Shown: piece after piece, positions 1 to 8,819 of the stretch
How the letters are laid out: each line of letters begins with the position of its first letter
Numbering within the stretch: position 1 is the first letter of the stretch
DNA from: Bactericera cockerelli
Lineage: Eukaryota; Arthropoda; Insecta; Hemiptera; Triozidae
Assembly (NCBI GenBank): GCA_024516035.1
Contig: CM044966.1
Coordinates: forward strand, 15,762,346-15,826,345
Length of the DNA: 64,000 bases
Direction: 5' to 3'
Translations under genes and position numbers: made by a program
The notes under the pieces: model-generated
The model's input: the letters and a program-made list of their open reading frames with translations, nothing else
What the model was told of the DNA's origin: nothing
Database searches by the model: none

Positions 1-313
1 AATAACCATGTCCTTAAGTTGGGACATTAGTATTATTTTCTGCTTTATTATTTTTTTTTCAAACTATTCTATCATTTATTAATTTTCGAACTATTTTATA
101 CTGTAAATATTGTATACGTTTTCCTTCTAATAAAAGCTTGGTATAATAATAATAATAATTATAACAGACTTTGCGAGTGAATCTACCAAGTCTCATTTCA
201 GTCCCAGTCCTGTAAATCAATTTTACTTCCGATAAATTTCTATTATTAGAAATGGGATGTATGTATTTAATTTAATTTATTTGACGGGTCGAGCCCAATA
301 TGTACAAATACAA

Positions 314-589
314 ATAAGAAAACAAAATAAGAAAATTTAAGAAGACAAGTAAAATATCACAGTTAAAACGTAGAGAATCAACATAAGAAAACAAAATAAG
401 AAAATTTAAGAAGACAAGTAAAATATCACAGTTAAAACGTAGAGAATCAACATAAGAAAACAAAATAAGAAAATTTAAGAAGACAAGTAAAATATCACAG
501 TTAAAACGTAGAGAATCAACATAAGAAAACAAAATAAGAAAATTTAAGAAGACAAGTAAAATATCACAGTTAAAACCTAGGAAATCAAC
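314..589. repeat. 69-bp minisatellite, 4 copies
   Basis: Four near-identical 69-bp units start at 314, 383, 452 and 521. Because 69 is a multiple of three, the minus strand stays open across all units and would encode a 23-residue hydrophobic repeat, which I regard as fortuitous. The flank at 281-312 resembles a LINE 3' end on the minus strand. Confidence 0.9.
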
Positions 590-737
590 GTTTAAACAAC
601 GTTTTAATTGTGTTCGTTTTTGTAAAGGTAATGCTACCTGCATGTTAGGTACATTGCCTCATGCAAGTGGGATGGATCAAGTCTATCACCTGTGATTTTA
701 ATTGCCTTGTAAATATGAATCTTAAATACAACATTCT

Positions 738-1030
738 AATAATAATAATAATGCTTTTTCTTTGTGTTATTATGTCACAATTTTAGTGGGTAGCTCAGAA
801 TCATAGGACTTTACCACTTTAATTTACAATATCTTGTATTATTTTTTTGCCTAAGATTCTGCCACTGGTCGCTGCTTCACATTAAAGCAGCTACTCATTT
901 TTCCTCACGAGGTATGAGTAGACCCCGAACATCCAAGTACAGAGCAGAAAAAATCCTCCCCCGCTGGGAATCGAACCCAGGTCACCATGTGTGCAATGCC
1001 TAGCGCGCTAACTCGCTCTGCCACAGTGAC
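738..1030 (-). mobile_element. SINE-A, full length, with target-site duplication
   Basis: tRNA-derived SINE. On the minus strand it begins with a tRNA-like head: A box TGGCAGAGCGAG and B box GGTTCGATTCC. A conserved body follows, and it ends in (ATT)n. Perfect 11-bp direct repeats TACAACATTCT flank it at 727-737 and 1031-1041, so both ends are defined. Confidence 0.93.
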
Positions 1031-1067
1031 TACAACATTCTATATGCTCAGTTTTTGTAAAAAAAAA

Positions 1068-1223
1068 AAAATATTTTTTGCTCCAATTTAATTTTTTTTT
1101 TTTTTAATTAATCTTCTTTCTACTCAGGAGTTACTTCCCCGAGGCAAAACCCTCAACCCTCAATATTTTTTTGCTCCAATTTCATTTTTATTTATTTAAA
1201 TTTTTAATCTTCTTTCTACTCAG
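1068..1223 (+). repeat. tandem duplication of intron end plus exon start
   Basis: Two copies of about 92 bp lie head to tail before the PAFAH exon. Each starts with a TTTTTTGCTCCAATTT tract, runs through a T-rich stretch, then the acceptor TTCTTTCTACTCAG and about 30 bp of exon. The left copy (acceptor near 1132) has the exon start with a C-to-T change and then breaks off; the right copy leads into the complete exon. Splicing to the left acceptor would run into non-exonic sequence. Confidence 0.8.
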
Positions 1224-1493
1224 GAGTTACTGCCCCGAGGCAAAACCCTCAACCCACTGTGGAAGAAGAACATGGACACGAATGAAGCCCTCGCCGGCAA
1301 ACTTTCCGGCCATGCCTTGGGGACCAAAGTGCATCTTCTCAGCCACCACCAGCCTGATTTCGTTCTGGACGGCAATCAGATTTCCCACGGGGACTTTTTC
1401 GATTTTATTCACTTGACCGAGAGTGGCTATCGGAAGGTTTTCACTCCTGTGCACGAAAAGGTGAGGACCATTCTGGACGGCTTGGGCAAGTAG
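1224..1493 (+). CDS. Paf-AHalpha: PAF-acetylhydrolase Ib catalytic subunit, last exon
   Basis: Terminal coding exon of a GDSL-type serine esterase of the PAFAH1B2/PAFAH1B3 family, the cytosolic subunit that removes the sn-2 acetyl group of platelet-activating factor and pairs with LIS1 in vertebrates. A pyrimidine-rich tract ending CAG at 1221-1223 gives the acceptor, and the frame runs 89 codons to TAG at 1491-1493. The exon opens with ELLPRGKTLNPLWKKN, matching the family's LLPRG-x-NPL-x-KN segment. It later carries ISHGDFFDFIHLTESGY, whose D-x-x-H pair (in DFIH) corresponds to the catalytic Asp and His of the family; the nucleophilic Ser would lie in an upstream exon outside the window. 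The C-terminus has the usual family length. It is convergent with the LRR gene that ends at 8519. Family match is from remembered motifs, not a search. Confidence 0.82.
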   Translation, partial: ELLPRGKTLNPLWKKNMDTNEALAGKLSGHALGTKVHLLSHHQPDFVLDGNQISHGDFFDFIHLTESGYRKVFTPVHEKVRTILDGLGK

Positions 1494-1565
1494 ATGAGTG
1501 CCTCTTTTGAGAGATTAATTTTTTGTGAGAAAAAGAGATTAATTGGCATTGTGCATTATAAAGTA

Positions 1566-2168
1566 CAGTAGAACCCCGTTATTATGAACTGATTGGGACC
1601 AGGGGTAGTTCATAATAGCGGGTTTCAATGTAAAAGTTCATAATATCGGGGTTCCATATAATCATAGGTAAAAGAAAGGGAAATGAGGCAAATCTATACT
1701 TATAAAAGAGAGTTTCACTCACTGACTGACTGACTCACTGATTCATCACTGTTGCTCCGAACTGGTAAGTCCTAGGAAGCTGAAATTTGGTAGGTAGCTT
1801 TTTCTTATAGTCTAGATGTGCAATAAGACGGGATTTTTCGAAATTCCCACTACAACACCTGCCATTGGCGAAAAGTATTTTTTGCTTTGAGGGCCATGCC
1901 TCTGTCCGCAAAGCGGGCGACAGCCCGCTAGTTTTAGACATATGAACGGGCGTACTGTTAATTTGAATGTTAATTTAAGTACAGATTAGGTATATAAATA
2001 CAAAATATGTATGTAAATTGTACATAGACCTATTGTGAGGATCTAAAGAAGTCAGTAATTCTTGAGAAATTAGAGAAAATATATCCATTTAAAAAAAAAA
2101 TTGCGAAAAAAAAGTTCATTTTATCCGAGGTTCATAATATCGGGGTTCATAATAACGGGTTTCTACTG
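1566..2168. mobile_element. pogo/Tigger-like MITE
   Basis: Terminal inverted repeats start CAGTAGAACCCCGTTATTAT on the left and end AATAACGGGTTTCTACTG on the right. Both are flanked by TA (1564-1565 and 2169-2170), and the ends resemble pogo/Tigger termini. No transposase is encoded. About 239 bp of the 603 bp is a later Helitron-like insertion (1693-1931). Confidence 0.85.
1693..1931 (+). mobile_element. short Helitron-like element
   Basis: Starts TCTATACTTATAAAAGAG and ends with a perfect 7-bp hairpin AGCGGGC-GACA-GCCCGCT running into CTAG. The bases outside are A (1692) and T (1932), the A|T target of Helitrons. It has no inverted terminal repeats and no target duplication. The hairpin overlaps the CTAG terminus, closer than in a classical Helitron, so a Helitron-like variant is possible. 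Confidence 0.72.
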
Positions 2169-2262
2169 TACGAGATTCATGCGTTCATGCCCAATCACAT
2201 TATTGCTTATGACCTTATGAGTGTCATTTGATGGTTGAGTATTTCAATTTGTCGGCCAATAG

Positions 2263-2479
2263 GTACACTGGTAGTCAAGTGGTTAACGCGCTAGTCTGGT
2301 AATCCAGGTAGCGTGGGGATCCGTTGTTTCGAATCCCACCCAGTGCATAAATTTTCCCTCGTTAATTTGAGTTTGTGACCACATAATAATAAGACTCTGA
2401 GAGGTTTAGTTGGTAGAAAATGCTTTAACCATTAACCTCGCCTGGTGCTTACCTTCTACTAAAAGTGTTATTATTAATA
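2263..2479 (+). mobile_element. SINE-B
   Basis: tRNA-like head with CAAGTGGTTAACGCGCTAG and a TTCGAATCCCACC B box. The body contains GTGACCACATAATAATAAGA and GGTAGAAAATGCTTT, and the element ends in (ATT)n. Other copies lie at 19042, 51057, 56850 and 57596. Confidence 0.85.
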
Positions 2480-2599
2480 AGGTCTATCTTCATCGTCTTT
2501 CACTTTGCCTTCGCCCAAACCTACGCTTTGTTTTAAAGGGGTTGGAGTTGCACAAGTGAAGCCCTAATCATCACACCGACCTACATTAGATCTATTGTG

Positions 2600-2850
2600 A
2601 CCAAGGGCCGACATTCTGTTCCTTTCAAACACGTGAGGCTGACATTTCCGGCCCTACCCAGGCTGGGTGAGGTTAATGTGGGTAGCTGGTACATTTCCCA
2701 GCGAATGGAGGGTAAAACCCCCGTCCTGACTCTCTATCTCAATAAGGACGTTAAAACCAAATAGAATCAACTGGTCACAATAGATCTAATGAGGTCGCAG
2801 TGTTAATTGTTAGGGTTTCACTGAAAATCCTGCAACCAGATCAGATAATA
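2600..2850 (+). mobile_element. SINE-D body, head degraded
   Basis: Contains the shared SINE body (CAGGCTGGGTGAGGTTAATG, CCAGCGAATGGAGGGTAAAA) and the SINE-D tail with GATCTAATGAGGTCGCAGTG. The tRNA-like head is not recognisable. The interval before it (2480-2599) shows no feature. Confidence 0.7.
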
Positions 2851-3134
2851 ATAATAATGAAGGGTTGGCATTGTTCAACCTCTTCCTCATAGTTGCGGTT
2901 GGTTCTGGCACTCCTACTTCCACATTTTACGGCTGGGTGGCTTTCCTGACGCCAGCACTGTTAAGGGCTCCACTGATTTGTGTTTTATTGTCTCTTGGCC
3001 TTTCAAGCTTTGTCGACCATGCGCGGATATAGCCCTCTTGTACTGGGGGGGCACAATCGCACAATATACCTAACTAGCGGGTTGCACCCGCCGCTTCGCA
3101 AGCCTATTACACACACACCCCACACCATACCACA

Positions 3135-3135
<1 letters not shown>

Positions 3136-3195
<60 letters not shown>
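3136..3195. repeat. (CA)n microsatellite
   Basis: About 30 uninterrupted CA units within the hAT-like element. Confidence 0.97.
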
Positions 3196-3197
<2 letters not shown>

Positions 3198-3751
3198 TGT
3201 CAATATTTTTCGTGTCACCCATCCATTTCTTGTCCTTACTGGAGCTCAAGAATGGCTCATCAGAATTTCGCGATCAATATGTCAAATGAAGACTCCAACC
3301 CTTGCAAAAACACTCTCGCTTTGAGTTGATAGTTCGTCACGACATATTTCGAAAAAAAATGGCATTCAGGTCAAAAAAACGTAAATACTTTTTGTTTACC
3401 CATCCATTTTATGTCCTTACTCAACGTTGCTCAAGAACGGCTCATCAGAATTTCGTGACTAATATCTCAAATGAAAACTTGAACCCTTGCTTAAAACTTT
3501 CTCTTTTTGAGTTGTTACGCCGCCGCCGCGCCGTGGCGCCGTCACGACAAATTTTGAGAAAAAAAAATGTCATTTCGGTCGAAAAATGTGATTTTTTTGT
3601 GTCACCCATCCATTTTTTGTCCTTACCCCGACTACCCCGTGTACCTGAACCCTAGAGATATATTCCCTGATCCAAATGTACCTATAGGTAAATTTTCAGG
3701 TTTCCCGGACAATCTGTGTGGATTTGACAACTTTATTATTTAGTTATTTCT

Positions 3752-4545
3752 TATTGGTCTTAGAATTGGGAATTATTTTGGGTCCCGTGCCCCCCTAACT
3801 TATTGAGACCTTATTTAAGGGATTAGTCTTAGAATTGGGAATTATTTTGGGTCTCGTGCCCCCCTAACTTATTGAGATTTTTTTTTTTTTTACGGGACTA
3901 GTCTTAGAATTGGGAATTATTTGGGGTCCCGTGCCCTCCTAACTTATTGAGATTTTTTTTTACGGGATTAGTCTTAGAATTGGGAATTATTTTGGGGCCT
4001 GTGTCCCCCTAACTTATTGAGATCTTTTCTTTTACGGGATTAGTCTAAGAATTTGGAATTATTTTGGGTCCCGTGCCCCCCTAACTTATTGAGACCTTAT
4101 TTAAGGGATTAGTCTTAGAATTGGGAATTATTTTGGGTCCCGTGCCCCCCTAACTTATTGAGATCTTTTTTTTACGGGATAAGTCTTAGAATTGGGAATT
4201 ATTTTGGGTCCCGTGCCCCCCTAACTTATTGAGATTTTTTTTACGGGATTAGTCTTAGAATTGGGAATTATTTTGGGTCCTTTGTCCCCCTAACTTATTG
4301 AGATTTTTTTACGGGACTAGTCTTAGAATTGGGAATTATTTTGGGTCCCGTGCCCCCCTAACTTATTGAGATCTTTTTTTTACGGGATTAGTCTTAGAAT
4401 TGGGAATTAGTTTGAGGCCCGTGCCCCCCTAACTCATTGAGATCTTTTTTTTACGGGATTAGTCTTAGAATTGGGAATTATTTTGGGGCCCGTGCCCCCC
4501 TAACTCATTGAGATCTTTTTTTTACGGGATTAGGTCTAATGAAAT
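3752..4545. repeat. ~70-bp minisatellite, 11 copies
   Basis: Eleven units of 65-77 bp sharing GTCTTAGAATTGGGAATTAT, GTGCCCCCCTAACT and TATTGAGAT. They differ mainly in T-tract length and in AAGGGA versus ACGGGA. The array fills the right half of the hAT-like element. Confidence 0.93.
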
Positions 4546-4726
4546 TTGAGAAACACCGCTTACCGGAAAAATCTGGGGGGGCACGTGCCCCCCGTGCCCC
4601 CCCCTATATCCGCGCATGTTGTCGACCATAAGTTATAAAAGTAACAATAAAAATAATAGATAGGTATAATGATGAACAAACAAATTTACACAGAATCAAA
4701 TAGTCCATGACCAATCAAATTGACCA

Positions 4727-5028
4727 TTAACACGTTCGTTGCCGAACGGCCATATGTGGATGTTTTTGTGTTTTTCTTTGGGACCGAAAACACACATGTG
4801 GTTGTTATCAAAATTTTAACGAGGGACCGGACATCCATATATGGCCTTTTGGAGGTAGGTTGTTAGTATTAGAACAGATATAGCATCGATTCTTGTACAA
4901 ATACGATGCCAAATATGCAAAAAAAAAAACCTGGGGACCAAAATTTGGTCCCCAGGATGCAACAGCAACTTTACCGCCTGGTCCCTACGTAAAACTTGAA
5001 GAAATTGGCTTGGTAACGAACGTGTTAA
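4727..5028. mobile_element. piggyBac-like MITE
   Basis: TTAA target sites at 4727-4730 and 5025-5028 bound inverted ends TTAACACGTTCGTTGCC / GGTAACGAACGTGTTAA. The roughly 300-bp element has no ORF. TTAA target and end layout are the basis for the piggyBac call. Confidence 0.78.
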
Positions 5029-5062
5029 ATTAGTCCATTAGTGATACAATTCAGCATTGGTT

Positions 5063-5215
5063 GCTGACCCGGAGGTTGCGGGTTCGAATCCCGGCCGGAG
5101 TGGAAAATTCTGACCGAGTTTTTCGTTTCCGGAATGGCATGGATTTAAAGGTAAAATGCCCTGAAGTAAGGCGAAAGCGGTTCCAGGGCACAATTAAGTT
5201 TTAAAAAAAAATGTT
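5063..5215 (+). mobile_element. SINE-E, 5'-truncated
   Basis: Retains the tRNA-like half with B box GGTTCGAATCCCGG, then TTTCCGGAATGGCATGGAT and GCGAAAGCGGTTCCAGGGC, ending in an A tail. Compare 26967 and 58037. Confidence 0.85.
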
Positions 5216-6189
5216 TGTGAAGAGGGAAGAGTTTCCATCACGCTCTTGCAATTTCCTCTTTGAATGGAAAAAGAAATCCATTCAACAAGTCTGATTATGC
5301 AATTGAGCCTTTAGATAATTTTTTTATTCGACATTTAAGATTTTAAATCTATATTGTTGTTGTTGTTGTAGCAGCTTGGCTACAGCTGGATGGAGAAGGG
5401 AATGATGGTCTCCAGCCAACTTGAATTTATATTAATAAGGCTTTGTTTAGTTTTAAAGATTTTTATATATTTATTTTTGTAAAAGTTTATCATGTCAGTT
5501 ATTTATACATGCACTTATTTATTTTGGAAACACAGCTAAATCACAAAAGGTTGTCGAAATTGAATTATTATCTTTTAAGTTTAGTAGTATTATTTCTATT
5601 ATATAAATAAACATTTATATAATAATAATAAAAAAATATATAATAATACTAAACTGGAAAACAAATTGTGTATATTTGTTACACAAATACACACCTTGCA
5701 TTATTTCAAATTGTAATTTCCTATGTGATTCAAACAAAACGACCATTTTTCACTGTTTTCATTTAAATAAATATATTTTACATTTTTTGAAAATTGTAGA
5801 AAACAAAAAATTATCAATGACTAAATTTTTTTGTTAGATTTTTGGCATAGTTAAAAGTAGGTAAATAGGTATCGAAACTTAAAATACATTATTTTAAATA
5901 CATGTTCTATGCAAAGTGGTTTGCTCATGACATCTCTGTTGATTGAGATGTGGAAATAATTTAAATTTAAAAAAAAAAAATATCCCTGTAAAATTGGATT
6001 CAACAAAAATATATCAGACCGTCCCTTAACTTTCTCAAGTTGGAGATTGAACCAATCAAAGTAGATAATAGTCCGACTTTAGGGACTAGTATTTTATTCT
6101 TCCGCCTTTAAGAGACCGAAATTCGGTGATATTAAACCATCCCCCAGAACCAACCCAAATCTTATCTACTCCCTGTTTATAGTCCCCCA
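5216..6189. other. AT-rich spacer
   Basis: Very AT-rich with no supported gene. A GTTGTTGTTGTT run with AGCAGCTTGGCTACAGCTGG (5355-5425) matches a dispersed repeat also seen at 29164-29250. TCTACTCCCTGTTTATAGTC (6168-6187) is one unit of the 38-bp repeat found at 32.9 and 40.3 kb. Confidence 0.6.
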
Positions 6190-8518
6190 GCCAGACTCTC
6201 ATAGGTAATAGAAAGTAAAAATCGTGATGGGGTTAAAAAAAACTCGCTGTGCAACGAACGGGATGTAACAAAATCGTCGACAGTAAGACGGTAATAGAAA
6301 GTTAATAGAAAGTCTAGTACCCCATTTTATTTATCGCCCCCCTAAAAATCGTGTCAGTCCCCAGTTTGGGAACCACTCAGAGGATATAGTGCGTGCTGAT
6401 CACAACAGTCTCGTCCCCAGTTTGGGAACCACTCAGAGGATATAGTGCGTACTGATCACATCAGTCTCGTCCCCAGTTTGGGAACTACTCAGAGGATATA
6501 GTGCGTACTGATCACATCAGTCTCGTCCCCAGTTTGGGAACCACTCAGAGGATATAGTGCGTACTGATCACATCAGTTTAGGTACAACTCAAAGGATATA
6601 GTGCGTGCTGATCACAACAGTCTCGTCCCCAGTTTGGGAACCACTCAGAGGATATAGTGCGTACCGATCACATCCGAAGTACTGGGCGTGCGCACACCGG
6701 ACTTGTAGAAGGCGCGCGAGTAGTCAGAGGATATAGTGCGTGCTGATCACATCAGTCTCGTCTCCAGTTTAGGAACCACTCAGAGGATATAGTGCGTACT
6801 GATCACAACAGTCTCGTCCCCAGTTTGGGAACCACTCAGAGGATATAGTGCGTACTGATCACATCCGAAGTACTGGGCGTGCGCACACCGGACTTGTAGA
6901 AGGCGCGCGAGTAGTCAGAGGATATAGTGCGTGCTGATCACATCAGTCGCGTCCCCAGTTTGGGAACCACTCAGAGGATATAGTGGTAATAGAAAGTAAA
7001 AATCGTGATGGGGTTAAAAAAAAACTTGCTGTGTAACAAACGGGGTGTAAAAAAATCGTCGACAGTAAGACGCCCCATTTTATTTATCGCCCCCCCTAAA
7101 AATCGTGTCAGTCCCCAGTTTAGGAACCACTCAGAGGATATAGTGCGTGCTGATCACATCCGAAGTACTGGGCGTGCGCACACCGGACTTGTAGAAGGCG
7201 CGCGAGTAGTCAGAGGATATAGTGCGTACTGATCACATCAGTCTCGTCCCCAGTTTGGGAACCACTCAGAGGATATAGTGGTAATAGAAACTAAATATCG
7301 TGATGGGGTTTAAAAAAAACTCGCTGTGTAACAAAATAGTTGACAGCATAATTTTTATTTATCGCCCCCCTAAAAATCGTGTTCGTCCCCAGTTTGGGAA
7401 CCACTCAGAGGATATAGTGCGTACTGATCACATCCGAAGTACTGGGCGTGCGCACACCGGACTTGTAGAAGGCGCGCGAGTAGTCAGAGGATATAGTGCG
7501 TACTGATCACATCAGTCTCGTCCCCAGTTTGGGAACCACTCAGAGGATATAGTGCGTACTGATCACAACAGTCTCGTCCCCAGTTTGGGAACCACTCAGA
7601 GGATATAGTGCGTACCGATCACATCCGAAGTACTGGGCGTGCGCACACCGGACTTGTAGAAGGCGCGCGAGTAGTCAGAGGATATAGTGCGTACTGATCA
7701 CATCAGTCTCGTCCCCAGTTTGGGAACCACTCAGAGGATATAGTGGTAATAGAAACTAAATATCGTGATGGGGTTTAAAAAAAACTCGCTGTGTAACAAA
7801 ATAGTTGACAGCATAATTTTTATTTATCGCCCCCCTAAAAATCGTGTTCGTCCCCAGTTTGGGAACCACTCAGAGGATATAGTGCGTACTGATCACATCC
7901 AAAGTACTGGGCGTGCGCACACCGGACTTGTAGAAGGCGCGCGAGTAGTGCACGTTGGGACAGATGGGCGGGGCCGAGGCGCGGCGACGCGCGCATAGGA
8001 TCAGGTTGATGAGGAGGGGGAGGGCGAGGAGGGAGAAGAGGAGGACGAGAATGAGGAGGAGACTGTCTCCAGTTTGGGTACCACTCAGAGGATATATAGT
8101 GCGTACTGGTCCCCAGTTTGGGAACCACTCAGAGGATATAGTGCGTGCTGATCACATCCGAAGTACTGGGCGTGCGCTCACCGGACTTGTAGAAGGCGCG
8201 CGAGTAGTCAGAGGATATAGTGCGTACTACTACTGATCACATCAGCCTCATCCCCAAATTCAAATCATGGATAAAATCTCGGGAAGAGATAGGTGCCATA
8301 GTTTATATATTTCTGACGCGGGATGAAAGTATCCCTTTAAAAATCAGTACATTACCTAGTAAAAAAAAATCAGCCTCATCCCCAGTTTGGGAACCATTCA
8401 GAGGATATAGTGCGTACTGATCACATCGGAAGTACTGGGCGTGCGCACACCGGACTTGTAGAAGGCACGCGAGTAGTCAGAGGATATAGTGCGTTCTGGT
8501 CCCCAGTTTGGGAACCAC
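6190..8518 (-). repeat. array of last-exon copies of the LRR gene
   Basis: Directly downstream of the LRR stop codon lie over 20 copies of the sequence around that stop. The short unit is GGAACCACTCAGAGGATATAG plus GTGCGTRCTGATCACA. The long unit also contains the coding piece GGACTTGTAGAAGGCGCGCG; it occurs eight times here besides the functional copy at 8573. One copy (7947-8064) extends back through the whole transmembrane coding segment. Four spaced copies of another module (GTAATAGAAA..TCGTGATGGGG, at about 6207, 6985, 7281 and 7746) alternate with them. The array would form the gene's 3' UTR or flank. Confidence 0.88.
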
Positions 8519-8819
8519 TCAGAGGATATAGTGCGTGCTGATCACATCCGAAGTACTGGGCGTGCGCACACCGGACTTGTAGAAGGCGCGCGAGTAGTGC
8601 ACGTTGGGACAGATGGGCGGGGCCGAGGCGCGGCGACGCGCGCATAGGATCAGGTTGATGAGGAGGGGGAGGGCGAGGAGGGAGAAGAGGAGGACGAGAA
8701 TGAGGAGGAGACTGTCGGTCTCCGGGCGGTGGTTGTAGAGGTCGAGGCAGCGCAACCGGTAGCCCTTGTGGTCGAGGTCGAGAAGGTTGAGGTTGGCCAT
8801 CTCGACCGGGTCACGACAC
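8519..8819 (-). CDS. LRR gene exon 11 (LRRCT end, TM, tail)
   Basis: Acceptor TTCCTCCCACCAG|GTGTCG; 301 nt, phase 2 in, TGA at 8521-8519. It supplies the last LRRCT cysteines (KCRDPVEM, YRLRCLDL), the Leu-rich transmembrane helix and a tail with VHYSRAFYKSG and SDVISTHYIL. Its 3' part is multiplied downstream (6190-8518). Confidence 0.9.

Larger units (their letters stand above)
3018..4618. mobile_element. 1.6 kb non-autonomous hAT-like element
   Basis: Perfect 15-bp inverted termini CATGCGCGGATATAG / CTATATCCGCGCATG are flanked by a perfect 8-bp direct repeat TTGTCGAC (3010-3017 and 4619-4626). The 8-bp duplication fits the hAT nTnnnnAn pattern, and the termini resemble the common CAGGGGCGGATCTAG-type hAT end. 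There is no transposase. Inside are a CA microsatellite, two or three diverged copies of a CCCATCCATTT..TGTCCTTACT segment (3218-3630) and the 70-bp minisatellite. Confidence 0.8.

Noticed and set aside
272..643. 123-codon minus-strand frame with 23-residue hydrophobic repeats
   Set aside because: It exists only because the 69-bp minisatellite is a multiple of three; no start context, splice sites or homology.
3003..3324. Poly-(TH) and poly-(CV) peptides
   Set aside because: Translations of the CA microsatellite in a hAT-like element.
7005..8420. Several 66-97-codon plus-strand frames
   Set aside because: Antisense shadows of the repeated copies of LRR exon 11.
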